Below the pieces are notes generated by a model that worked only from the letters and a program-made list of their open reading frames with translations, had not been told where the DNA came from and made no database searches. A stretch of 64,000 nucleotides of DNA, from positions 5,412,577 to 5,476,576 of the forward strand of contig NZ_KB731324.1 of the NCBI RefSeq assembly GCF_000353285.1. The letters are read 5' to 3'. This document shows positions 17,158 through 27,045 of this stretch, one piece after another (positions within the stretch are counted from its first letter, which is position 1; each line of letters starts with the position of its first letter). Source of the DNA: Leptolyngbya boryana PCC 6306. GTDB taxonomy: Bacteria > Cyanobacteriota > Cyanobacteriia > Leptolyngbyales > Leptolyngbyaceae. The position numbers were made by a program, and so were the translations under genes.

Positions 17158-18423
17158 TTAGCTGCGATCGCGCTGCTGCTGAAAAAAGTCACCAATTAAA
17201 TATAAAGAGCCGCACAGCACTGTCAGACTCTCGGATTGGGCAGCCTGCAATCCTGCAAAGACATCGGGATAGACTTGACAAGTCTCCAAGCCCGGACAAA
17301 TTTCTTTTGCAAGCGTGGCTAATTCACTCGGATCAGCCGAACTATGACCCGGTACAGGAACGAGATAAAGCGAATCTTGAGATCGCAATAATGCTCTAAA
17401 AACATCTGCATGATCTTTGGTCGTTAGCATTCCCATTACCCAGTGAATCGGGCGATTTAGCGAATCTACAAATTGCCGTAGCGCGATCGCACTTGCCGGA
17501 TTATGTGCGCCATCAATCAAAATCCGATTTCCTTGCCATTCATACCACTGCATCCGCCCTGCCCATGTCGTATTTGCAATTCCATTGACGATGGCATCAT
17601 CTGAAATATTCCAGTTTTGTTGACGAAGAAATTGAATGGCAGCGATCGCTAAAGCCGAATTGTGTAATTGAATCTCTCCTTGAAGTGGAAGTTGATATTT
17701 TAGCGATCCCTGATGTGCCCAACCGCCAATGAGTTGCGAGGGTTGAGGATAAACGACAGGACAACCGAGCGCGGCAATTTGTCGATCGACAACTGCTTTT
17801 GCTTCATCGGGCAACTGTCCAATGACAGCAGGATGGTTTGCTTTGAGAATTCCTGCTTTTTCTTGGGCAATATTTGAAATCGTAAATCCTAATCGCTGCC
17901 AATGTTCTCGACTAATCGACACAATGACGCTGACTAAAGGATTGTCAACCACATTGGTTGCATCTAATCTTCCGCCCAATCCGACTTCGATCACTGCAAT
18001 ATCTACTTGCTGTTCAGCAAAGTAAAGCCACATTGCTGCGGTAATCACTTCAAATTGAGTGGGTGAATGCTCTGGATCAATCTGAGATTGTACTTTTAGC
18101 AATGTTTGATATAACGCTGCTGATGCAATCGGTTGACCGTTAATGCAAATACGCTCGTTCCAATCAATTAAATGGGGTGAAGTATATCGACCCGTTTTAT
18201 AACCTGCTTCTGTCAAAATGCTGGATAGATACGCACAGACTGATCCTTTGCCATTGCTGCCTGCTACATGGATGATTGGGACTTGCTTTTGGGGATTGCC
18301 TAAATCTGAGAGCAGCTTCAGACTTGCTTCTAGCCCTAAATGTACGCCGAAGCGCTCATACGTTTGGAGCAACGCATCAATTTTTGTAGAAAAATCGGTC
18401 ATAGGTTCAACGGAATCCACCAT
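17158..18423 (-). CDS. folC: Bifunctional folylpolyglutamate synthase / dihydrofolate synthase
   Basis: A 421-residue Mur-ligase-family enzyme that adds glutamate to dihydropteroate and folates. The P-loop is HVAGSNGKGSVCAYL, followed by YTSPHLIDWNERI, EVGLGGRLDATN (metal and folate site), SREHWQRLG and DGAHNPASA. These are the full FolC signature set. The length is normal. The first ATG (18423) gives MVDSVEP before MTDFSTKIDALL; the ATG at 18402 is an equally good start. thrB is divergent, with 64 bp between the two start codons. Confidence 0.92.
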   Translation of the reverse strand: MVDSVEPMTDFSTKIDALLQTYERFGVHLGLEASLKLLSDLGNPQKQVPIIHVAGSNGKGSVCAYLSSILTEAGYKTGRYTSPHLIDWNERICINGQPIASAALYQTLLKVQSQIDPEHSPTQFEVITAAMWLYFAEQQVDIAVIEVGLGGRLDATNVVDNPLVSVIVSISREHWQRLGFTISNIAQEKAGILKANHPAVIGQLPDEAKAVVDRQIAALGCPVVYPQPSQLIGGWAHQGSLKYQLPLQGEIQLHNSALAIAAIQFLRQQNWNISDDAIVNGIANTTWAGRMQWYEWQGNRILIDGAHNPASAIALRQFVDSLNRPIHWVMGMLTTKDHADVFRALLRSQDSLYLVPVPGHSSADPSELATLAKEICPGLETCQVYPDVFAGLQAAQSESLTVLCGSLYLIGDFFQQQRDRS

Positions 18424-18487
18424 CTAAAATCATCGCACGCAAGACTACAATGAAGGACTGAACAAAATTTTAGTGCGATCGCGTCTC

Positions 18488-19399
18488 ATGTCTATTACTG
18501 TTCGTGTCCCCGCTACGACTGCCAATCTTGGAGCCGGATTCGATTGTCTAGGAGCGGCTCTCACGCTCTACAACGAATTTCAATTCTCGCCGATCGACTC
18601 TGGCTTGAAAATTACGGCAACCGGAGCGGAAGCTGATCGCGTTGCTCTCGATTCTAGCAACATGGTCTATCAGACGGTTGTCAAATTCTTCGATCGCGTT
18701 CAGCAATCTGTTCCTGCGATCGCAATTGATATCAAGATGGATGTTCCCTTGGCGCGGGGACTGGGAAGTTCAGCAACAGCAATTGTCGGCGGACTGGTGG
18801 GAGCAAACGCGATCGCAGGGTCGCCGATGAGTCAAAGTGAGATTGCAGCTTTTGCGACTGAGATTGAAGGACATCCGGACAATGTTGTGCCTGCTCTGAT
18901 TGGGGGGTGCCGATTGGCTGCATCAGGAATTGATCGAGCATGGGAAATCTGTGATATTCCTTGGGACGCGAGCATTGTTCCGATCGTTGCCATTCCGAAC
19001 TTTGAGCTTTCAACGGCTGAAGCTCGCGGCGTGTTGCCGACAGAGTATAGCCGTGCGGATGCGATTTTTAATACGGCGCATTTAGGACTATTCGTTCGAG
19101 GTGTAGAAACGGGAAATGCCGATTGGCTAAAAGCTGCTTTGCAAGATCGGATTCATCAACCGTATCGCGAAAAATTAATCAAAGGATACGATGCGGTGAG
19201 AGAAGCCGCGATCGCAGCAGGGGCTTATGGTGTGGTCATTAGTGGAGCCGGATCGACAGTTCTAGCGCTCGCTCATCAGCAATGCTCGGACTCTGTTAGA
19301 TTCGCAATGGAGAAAGCTTGGACAGGGTTAGGCGTTGGAGTCGATGCGAAATGTTTAGCGATCGACACCCAAGGAACTCGCATTATCAATACACTCTAG
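18488..19399 (+). CDS. thrB: Homoserine kinase
   Basis: A 303-residue GHMP kinase that phosphorylates L-homoserine with ATP in threonine synthesis. It begins MSITVRVPATTANLGAGFDC, the standard start of ThrB, so I take ATG 18488 and not the upstream in-frame GTG 18473. The GHMP ATP motif is PLARGLGSSATA, and the C-terminal motif is AYGVVISGAGSTVLAL. The length is complete. The DUF1499 gene follows after 40 bp on the same strand and may be co-transcribed. Confidence 0.95.
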   Translation: MSITVRVPATTANLGAGFDCLGAALTLYNEFQFSPIDSGLKITATGAEADRVALDSSNMVYQTVVKFFDRVQQSVPAIAIDIKMDVPLARGLGSSATAIVGGLVGANAIAGSPMSQSEIAAFATEIEGHPDNVVPALIGGCRLAASGIDRAWEICDIPWDASIVPIVAIPNFELSTAEARGVLPTEYSRADAIFNTAHLGLFVRGVETGNADWLKAALQDRIHQPYREKLIKGYDAVREAAIAAGAYGVVISGAGSTVLALAHQQCSDSVRFAMEKAWTGLGVGVDAKCLAIDTQGTRIINTL

Positions 19400-19439
19400 A
19401 TAGAACTCAATAGACCTAAACTTTCTTGAATAAATTCTC

Positions 19440-19916
19440 ATGCGTAGAACCTTCACTCTCATTCTGCTCCTTTCATTCTGCTGGCTCACCTCTATCTCTC
19501 CGGCTCAAGCTAGCCTTTTTTCCTTTTCTGGCAGCCGTCCCACGAATTTAGGGCTACACAACGATCGCTTGACCGAGTGCCCTAGTACACCCAATTGCGT
19601 CAATAGCTTTAGCTCTGATTCGACCCATGCGATCGCTCCTCTTAAATCTTCTAACATCGAAAAAGCCTTCGCAGATCTCAAACAAGTGATTGAATCTCAA
19701 CCGAGAACAAAAATTATTGAATCTACTGAGAACTATCTTTACGCTGAATTTACTAGCAAACTCATGGGCTTTGTTGATGACGTAGAGTTTTATCTAGACA
19801 AGACGAGCAAGGCGATTCAAGTGCGATCAGCATCCCGTCTTGGCGAATCTGATCTCGGTGTGAATCGGCAACGCATTGAATCGATTCGCACTCAACTGAG
19901 CGAGAACGTCACATAA
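19440..19916 (+). CDS. DUF1499 domain-containing exported protein
   Basis: A 158-residue protein with a clear signal peptide (MRRTFTLILLLSFCWLTSIS, cleavage near AQAS). The body is DUF1499: RLTECPSTPNCVNS near residue 45, YLYAEFTSKLMGFVDDVEFY in the middle and a final RSASRLGESDLGVNRQRIES. These are diagnostic for the family, which occurs in plastids and cyanobacteria. The biochemical role is unknown. The two Cys in ECPSTPNC could form a disulfide after export. It is spaced 40 bp from thrB and 76 bp from the Ap4A phosphorylase gene. Confidence 0.88.
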   Translation: MRRTFTLILLLSFCWLTSISPAQASLFSFSGSRPTNLGLHNDRLTECPSTPNCVNSFSSDSTHAIAPLKSSNIEKAFADLKQVIESQPRTKIIESTENYLYAEFTSKLMGFVDDVEFYLDKTSKAIQVRSASRLGESDLGVNRQRIESIRTQLSENVT

Positions 19917-19992
19917 AACTGTTGTCCTATGCAAAACTCATCACAAAGATGTGGAATAGTAGAACAGTGTTTTTATTTCCCTGTCTCTCTCT

Positions 19993-20904
19993 ATGAATGA
20001 GTTATTGCATCTTCCGCTTCTGGAACATCCAGGAACTCTCTGGCAACGCACGATCGAGCAGACTCAACATGCTCTGTCTTGTGTTGCGTTGCTTTCTATT
20101 CCTACAAGTCACGAGTTTGTTGAACAAGCAGGTGTTCAATTTCTCGTACGGATTGTCAGTAACTTAATTCGCAAAGAGGCAGCAGACCTTAAACAAAAAC
20201 AAGAAGAAAAAAGCGGACATCCCATCAATCCTTTTCTACCGTACGAGCGGGATTTGTTTGTGATGGATATTTCTGAAACGCATGTGTGTCTTCTGAATAA
20301 ATTTAACGTGGTTGATAACCATCTACTGATTGTGACCCGCGCATTTGAAGAACAAGAAGCCTTACTGACCCTTCATGATTTCACTGCGATGTGGGCATGT
20401 TTATCAGAAGTCGATGGTTTAGCTTTCTACAATGCAGGAAAAGCAGCAGGGGCAAGCCAACGACATAAGCATTTGCAACTTGTTCCTTTTCCGATGGAGA
20501 AAGAGATTGATCGTGTTCCGATTGATCCCCTGATTAAAAAGGTCAGATCGCGCGATCGCATCACTCAGATTCCTGAATTTTCCTTTCTCCACGCATTCGC
20601 AAGATTTGAGCCTGAAACCACACCTGAAGACATTCTTCAACACTATTACGAGCTACTAGAAACAGTTGGAATCCGCTCTAATCGTGTGATGCAGTCGGCT
20701 CCTTACAATTTATTAGCGACGAGGGAGTGGATGTTGATTGTGCCGCGATCGCAACCCGGATTTGGCGGAATTGGAGTGAATTCTCTAGCATTTGCAGGTG
20801 CGCTCTTAGTTCAAACTCCTGAGCAACTCGAAACGCTCAAACAATTACGTCCGCTGAATTTTTTAAAGAACGTTGCGGTAATGTCCTCAATCAAGACAGG
20901 TTGA
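19993..20904 (+). CDS. Ap4A phosphorylase-like ATP adenylyltransferase
   Basis: A 303-residue HIT-superfamily protein of the diadenosine tetraphosphate phosphorylase type, which splits Ap4A with phosphate to ATP and ADP. Visible motifs: INPFLPYERDLFV, LLNKFNVVDNHLLIVTR, and the HIT-like active site GASQRHKHLQLVPFP, in which the HxHxQ histidines bind the alpha phosphate. The C-terminal part contains APYNLLATREWMLIVPRS, found in this family. The length matches the family. A PPK2-type kinase gene follows after 30 bp, so both act on adenine nucleotides and phosphoanhydrides. A shared role in nucleotide balance is inferred from this pairing. Confidence 0.88.
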   Translation: MNELLHLPLLEHPGTLWQRTIEQTQHALSCVALLSIPTSHEFVEQAGVQFLVRIVSNLIRKEAADLKQKQEEKSGHPINPFLPYERDLFVMDISETHVCLLNKFNVVDNHLLIVTRAFEEQEALLTLHDFTAMWACLSEVDGLAFYNAGKAAGASQRHKHLQLVPFPMEKEIDRVPIDPLIKKVRSRDRITQIPEFSFLHAFARFEPETTPEDILQHYYELLETVGIRSNRVMQSAPYNLLATREWMLIVPRSQPGFGGIGVNSLAFAGALLVQTPEQLETLKQLRPLNFLKNVAVMSSIKTG

Positions 20905-20934
20905 TCATAATGAAGAATTGCCCCACAGCCTGTT

Positions 20935-21801
20935 ATGAAACACGATCGATTTATTGTTCCCGCGAACACAAAGATTAATCTGAAAGACTATGATCCAGCT
21001 TATACCGACGGCTTAACCGATAAAGCTGCGGCTCAAGCCGAACTTCAACAAGGGGTGCAACGACTAGCAAAGTATCAAGATATTCTCTACGCTCAAGATT
21101 CCTACGCATTGCTGATTTTGTTTCAAGCAATGGATGCCGCAGGAAAAGATAGCACGATCAAACATGTGATGTCGGGTGTCAATCCTCAAGGTTGCCAAGT
21201 CTACAGTTTTAAGTCGCCTTCTTCTGAAGAATTAGATCACGATTATCTTTGGCGATCAAATCGGGCCTTACCAGAACGCGGTCGGATTGGCATCTTCAAT
21301 CGGTCGTACTACGAAGAAACTTTAGTCGTTCGCGTTCACCCAGAACTCTTAGTTCATCAGAAACTTCCACCAGAAGCCAATGGCAAAGAGATCTGGGACA
21401 AACGATTCAAGCAGATCAACCATTTTGAACAGTATCTTGTCGAAAATGGCATTGTTGTACTCAAGTTCTTTTTGAATGTTTCTAAGGAACAACAAAAGAA
21501 ACGATTTCTAGCTCGGATTAATGAACCCGAAAAAAATTGGAAGTTCTCTGTCTCTGATGCTAAAGAACGGCAACACTGGGATCAATACATGGAAGCTTTT
21601 GAAGATGTATTTAACAATACGAGTACTAGCTATGCTCCTTGGTATATTATCCCCGCCGATCATAAATGGTTTACCCGGTTAGCCGTCTCAGACATTATTG
21701 TGAGTACGTTAAAGTCTTTGCATCTGTCCTATCCCACGGTTAGCGAAGTCCGGCGTGCAGAGTTACTAGAAGCAAAGAAAGTCCTAGAAAGCGAGGAATA
21801 A
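20935..21801 (+). CDS. ppk2: Polyphosphate kinase 2 family protein
   Basis: A 288-residue PPK2 enzyme that moves phosphate between polyphosphate and nucleotides. The Walker A motif is [16 protein letters not shown], the lid module motif is NRSYYEE within [20 protein letters not shown], and [17 protein letters not shown] is the conserved arginine-rich segment. The single domain and this length match the class that phosphorylates AMP or ADP with polyphosphate; class assignment needs comparison. It is coupled to the Ap4A phosphorylase gene 30 bp upstream and followed by a strong hairpin. Confidence 0.9.
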   Translation: MKHDRFIVPANTKINLKDYDPAYTDGLTDKAAAQAELQQGVQRLAKYQDILYAQDSYALLILFQAMDAAGKDSTIKHVMSGVNPQGCQVYSFKSPSSEELDHDYLWRSNRALPERGRIGIFNRSYYEETLVVRVHPELLVHQKLPPEANGKEIWDKRFKQINHFEQYLVENGIVVLKFFLNVSKEQQKKRFLARINEPEKNWKFSVSDAKERQHWDQYMEAFEDVFNNTSTSYAPWYIIPADHKWFTRLAVSDIIVSTLKSLHLSYPTVSEVRRAELLEAKKVLESEE

Positions 21802-21811
21802 TTGAAATAAC

Positions 21812-21844
21812 AGAAGGCGGAGTTGTCCCAAAACTCCGCCTTCT
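21812..21844. terminator. Bidirectional hairpin between ppk2 and chlN
   Basis: A perfect 13-bp stem (AGAAGGCGGAGTT, 21812-21824, with its complement at 21832-21844) and a 7-base loop, placed between convergent genes. The T tract is weak on both sides. Confidence 0.75.
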
Positions 21845-21874
21845 AAAGTTTCGTAGGTTAGAGTGAGTAACGCT

Positions 21875-23290
<1,416 letters not shown>

Positions 23291-23304
23291 CTAAAGTGAG
23301 GATT

Positions 23305-23706
23305 TTATTGAGGCGATGGTGTCGTTCGGTTGCGTCCTTCGCAAGCTTCATCAACTTCAGCCGGACGACGAGGTTTCTGAGGCGCTTCGGTTGCAGAACT
23401 CGCAGGAAGATACTTGGGAGTTTCAGCTTTGAGTTGTTTGTGATTCAGTTCTTGTTCGGGATCAAAGTTCAGTCCCAGTGCAACAACAATGCGATCGGGA
23501 TGATTGCTCAAGTCCACAATGAGCGGCAGCATTTCGGTCAGACGGGGTTCTTCGGTTGAGAGAACACCCAGAATAAAGCTAGAAGACGGTCGCCGTTTCC
23601 CTTCGCAACTGACCCAGATCGACAACCGAGAAATCCAAGAACGGTTTGCTTCGTAATAGTCGAGCCAGCGGTCTTTGAGCGATCGACGTAATTGATCAAT
23701 GTTCAC
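23305..23706 (-). CDS. DUF5331 domain-containing protein
   Basis: A 133-residue protein lying between chlL and chlN. It starts [20 protein letters not shown] and contains [20 protein letters not shown] and [21 protein letters not shown], followed by a disordered Pro/Glu-rich tail. I recognise it as the DUF5331 family that occupies this position in many cyanobacteria. There is no catalytic motif. Its conserved location suggests a link to protochlorophyllide reduction or to ChlL-ChlN regulation, but that is inference only. Confidence 0.8.
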
Positions 23707-23793
23707 AAGTCAAACAAAGTAAAAGGACAAAGTTGGCACTAAAGATCACATATCGCAATTCGTAGCCTTCATCCTTTCCCCTTCATTCTTTCT

Positions 23794-24654
23794 TTAGACC
23801 ATCATCAAATCTAATTCTTCCTCGGCAGTTTTTGGCTGTTGTGGATTGAGATAGAAGTCAGACAGCAACGAGAATAAATCGCGATCGGCAGCATCTTTCG
23901 GAACGACTCCTTCAGGATTTGCCAAAATCTGATCAGCAATGTTCAGATAGTAATCACACACATAGTTCAATGAGGGATCAGACTCCGCCATTTCAAACAA
24001 GGTTTTTCCTTTGACTCGCGAAACGCGAATGTCTTCAATCAAAGGCAACACTTCCAAGATCGGCATCGGAACTGCATCGACATACTTTTCAATCAAATCC
24101 CGCTTGGCGGTTCGATTACCAATCAGTCCTGCTAATCGTAGTGGATGTGTCCGCGCTTTCTCTCTGACCGAAGCCGCAATCCGATTTGCTGCAAACAACG
24201 CATCAAATCCGTTATCTGTCACGATCATGCAATAGTCTGCATAGTTCAATGGAGCAGCGAATCCGCCACAAACCACGTCTCCTAAGACATCAAACAGAAT
24301 CACATCATATTCGTCAAATGCGTTCAGTTCTTTGAGCAGTTTGACCGTTTCACCGACTACATAACCACCGCAGCCTGCTCCTGCTGGAGGCCCACCTGCC
24401 TCTACACAGTCCACACCGCCATAGCCTTTGTAGATAACATCTTCAGCCCAGACATCCTCATAGTGATAGTCCTTTTCCTGAAGCGTATCAATAATGGTTG
24501 GAATCAAGAAGCCAGTCAAGGTAAACGTACTATCGTGCTTGGGATCGCAACCGATTTGTAAAACCTTTTTGCCGCGTTTTGCCAATGCGACTGAGATGTT
24601 GCAGCTTGTCGTCGATTTGCCGATGCCGCCTTTGCCATACACTGCGAGTTTCAC
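23794..24654 (-). CDS. chlL: Light-independent protochlorophyllide reductase iron-sulfur ATP-binding protein
   Basis: A 286-residue NifH-like protein. The homodimer passes electrons to ChlN-ChlB with ATP hydrolysis. The P-loop is [13 protein letters not shown] at residues 8-20. The two cysteines that bridge the shared 4Fe-4S cluster are in [14 protein letters not shown] and [12 protein letters not shown]. The length is standard and the family identity is unmistakable. It is the first gene of the chlL-DUF5331-chlN run, with an AT-rich upstream region of about 500 bp. Confidence 0.97.
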   Translation of the reverse strand: MKLAVYGKGGIGKSTTSCNISVALAKRGKKVLQIGCDPKHDSTFTLTGFLIPTIIDTLQEKDYHYEDVWAEDVIYKGYGGVDCVEAGGPPAGAGCGGYVVGETVKLLKELNAFDEYDVILFDVLGDVVCGGFAAPLNYADYCMIVTDNGFDALFAANRIAASVREKARTHPLRLAGLIGNRTAKRDLIEKYVDAVPMPILEVLPLIEDIRVSRVKGKTLFEMAESDPSLNYVCDYYLNIADQILANPEGVVPKDAADRDLFSLLSDFYLNPQQPKTAEEELDLMMV

Positions 24655-25097
24655 TCTAAGGTTCTCCTAAGTCGTCTCTGAAGGGGTGAGTACAAATCTG
24701 TTCTGTTTGCATTGTTGTTGATAAGACCGTTTCTGCCTAGTCCTCGCAAAAAGAAGTTACATCGCTAAGACAATTCAGTTGAAGAATATATTTATCAGAA
24801 CTCCAAGAAATCTTACTAAGGTGAATTAAGCAATTATTTAGCAATTTTCAAATTCTTGAATTCTTTTTTTTATAAAAATAAGAACAAAAAACAAACAGAT
24901 TAAACCTAACCCTGTTGCTCTTTTCGTTCAATTGCTGATTAGGTCAGTTCCTGCGTCCTACCCACGATTTTCCAATTCAAAGTTCTTCAGAGTGAGGAAG
25001 ATAGACAACTGCTCCTGCCTACAACGCAGTACCCTATCCGTTCACTGCAGAGTTCTATTAAGAATCATCAAAGTTTTGCGGTCTTACTCAAAGAAAA
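24655..25097. other. AT-rich region upstream of chlL
   Basis: This region of about 440 bp carries the chlL promoter and a long leader. It is AT-rich (for example the T run and ATAAAAATAAGAACAAAAAAC near 24865-24895). I see no coding frame, tRNA or clear regulator box. Confidence 0.4.
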
Positions 25098-25118
25098 AGG
25101 CATCCAGTGTGGATGCCT
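25098..25118 (-). terminator. Terminator of the Spy-like gene
   Basis: Stem AGGCATCCA / TGGATGCCT (9 bp, GTG loop), followed on the minus strand by TTTTTCTTTG. It lies 35 bp beyond the stop codon of the Spy-like gene. Confidence 0.9.
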
Positions 25119-25152
25119 CCGTGAACTCCTTTGATGATGAAAAACGAATTAG

Positions 25153-25596
25153 CTATGCACCTCGACGATTTCTGCGTTGCTGACGCATTTGCTGAATTTG
25201 ATCGCGTTGTGCCTGCGTCAGTACTTCTTGATTGATTTTTTGCCGTGCTGCCTTCATCTTGTCTCGAATTTGCGTTTTCTGTGCGTCAGACAAATTCAGC
25301 GATCGCATCATCTTTCCAGGCTTTTCACCTCGCTGTACTGCTGCATCGTACTGAGCACGCTGCCCATCATTGAGCACGTTGGTGTAGATATCTTTTTGCA
25401 CCGCTTCCCGAATCGACTTCATGGATTGCTTCTGTGCGTCAGTCAAGCCCAGCTTATTTGCATATTCCTGTTTTGGGGCTTGTGCCAAGCGGTTGATAGG
25501 ACGAGCATGAGCTGCAAGCATCGGCGAAACTGCCATCATCAGCGCGATCGCACCGGGGAGAAGAATTGCAACTTTTTTCATTGAGAATTTCTGCAT
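25153..25596 (-). CDS. Exported Spy/CpxP-like protein
   Basis: A 147-residue exported protein. The start MQKFSMKKVAILLPGAIALM gives a normal signal peptide ending near AAHARP. Two repeats of the LTxxQ type follow (LGLTDAQKQSMKSIREAVQK and LNLSDAQKTQIRDKMKAARQ), and the tail is very basic (QQRRNRRGA). Spy and CpxP are periplasmic chaperones or stress sensors with LTxxQ motifs, so a role in envelope protein quality is plausible. It lies 93 bp downstream of a two-kinase unit on the same strand and is closed by a terminator. A related exported protein is at 51416-51850. Confidence 0.75.
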   Translation of the reverse strand: MQKFSMKKVAILLPGAIALMMAVSPMLAAHARPINRLAQAPKQEYANKLGLTDAQKQSMKSIREAVQKDIYTNVLNDGQRAQYDAAVQRGEKPGKMMRSLNLSDAQKTQIRDKMKAARQKINQEVLTQAQRDQIQQMRQQRRNRRGA

Positions 25597-25689
25597 GGTG
25601 TAAGTCAAAAATTAGGTCAGTGATCAGCTAAAAAATTAGCTTCGCTTCCTTAGACAGACTCACTATCTCAAAGGTTCAAATTATTTTTC

Positions 25690-27045
25690 TTAAATCGGCA
25701 GCGAGATCGTAAATTCCGTGCCTTCACCCACAATAGAGCGGCATTCTAACTGCCCTCCATGCTTTTCATTCACAATTTGCCGGCTAATTGGTAATCCAAG
25801 TCCCGTTCCTTTTCCAACTGGCTTCGTCGTAAAACTGGGTTCAAAAATCTGGGATTGAATCTCAGGCAGCATCCCCAGTCCATTATCCTTGACACGGATT
25901 AGAACTGTTTGATTTGAGCGATCAATCTCGGTTGAAATCCATATCATGTTGGGAGACTCTACAATCTCTGCATAAGAGCGCGTTTCATTTTTCTCTTCAA
26001 AAGCATCGATCGCATTCGCAATCAAATTCATAAAGACCTGGTTGAGTTGCCCTGGATAGCAGCTAATTGGTGGTAGTTCTGCATATTGTCGAATAATTTG
26101 AATTTCAGGATGTTTCTCATTTGCTTTCAGGCGATGTTTGAGCAGCATAATGGTGCTTTCAATTCCCTCACGCAGTTGAAATTCAGTTTTTGAAGAGATA
26201 TCTGATCGCGCAAACGAGCGTAGCGAAAGACTAATATCCTTGAGGCGATGAACCCCTTCATGAATTGATTTGATTAATTTTGGCAAGTCTTCGGCAACAT
26301 ACTCTAAATCAATATCTTCAATAAATTCTGCAATATCTTCAGCAGAATCTTTGCGCTGATACATCTGAATTAACGCAAACAAATCGCGTGTGTAATCATC
26401 AATGTGTTTGAGATTGCCGCTGACAAAATTAATCGGATTATTAATCTCATGTCCGACACCTGCAACAAGTTGACCCAGTGTAGACATTTTCTCACTCTGC
26501 ACTAATTGCAATTGAGTCGTCTTTAATTGATGCAGTGATATTTCTAATTCGGCGGTACGATCTCGAACTCGTTGTTCTAGTTCCTGAGCTAATTGTTGCA
26601 GTTGCGCCTCGGTTTCGGCTTGCTCGGCAATTTTCGTTTGTAGGGATTGATTGAGGTGCGAAATACTTAAATGCAGCTTAACGCGAGCAATGACTTCTTC
26701 TTGCTGAAAGGGCTTGGTAATATAATCGACCGCGCCTAGTTCTAACCCTCTAACTTTATTGATAGAATCAGAGAGAGCGGTCATAAAAATGATGGGAATG
26801 TGCTGTACTTTAGCGTTGGCTTTGAGACGCTGACAGGTTTCAAATCCATCAATCCCAGGCATCATCACATCCAGCAAAATCAAATCCGGGAGTGCGTACT
26901 CGGCTTGCTCGATCGCAGATTCTCCATCTGTTGCCATCAATGTTTTCCAGCCTTGCCCTTGCAGCGCTTCAGACAGGACTTTCAGGTTGGTTGGTGTATC
27001 ATCTACAAGCAAGATGCGAACCGGGACCAATGAAATCGGGATCAT
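25690..27045 (-). CDS. Response regulator-histidine kinase hybrid (REC-HisKA-HATPase)
   Basis: A 451-residue cytoplasmic signalling protein. The receiver domain at 10-125 has the phosphoacceptor Asp in LILLDVMMPG and the conserved Lys in ITKPFQQEE. A coiled coil (about 130-180) leads to HisKA, with the phosphorylated His in GVGHEINNPINF. The HATPase has MNLIANAIDAF (N box), VKDNGLGM (G1) and GKGTGLGLPIS (G2). All catalytic parts look intact. No membrane segment is present. Its ATG directly follows the TAA of the CHASE2 kinase (TAAATG), so the two are translationally coupled and probably form one phosphorelay. Confidence 0.92.
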   Translation of the reverse strand: MIPISLVPVRILLVDDTPTNLKVLSEALQGQGWKTLMATDGESAIEQAEYALPDLILLDVMMPGIDGFETCQRLKANAKVQHIPIIFMTALSDSINKVRGLELGAVDYITKPFQQEEVIARVKLHLSISHLNQSLQTKIAEQAETEAQLQQLAQELEQRVRDRTAELEISLHQLKTTQLQLVQSEKMSTLGQLVAGVGHEINNPINFVSGNLKHIDDYTRDLFALIQMYQRKDSAEDIAEFIEDIDLEYVAEDLPKLIKSIHEGVHRLKDISLSLRSFARSDISSKTEFQLREGIESTIMLLKHRLKANEKHPEIQIIRQYAELPPISCYPGQLNQVFMNLIANAIDAFEEKNETRSYAEIVESPNMIWISTEIDRSNQTVLIRVKDNGLGMLPEIQSQIFEPSFTTKPVGKGTGLGLPISRQIVNEKHGGQLECRSIVGEGTEFTISLPI

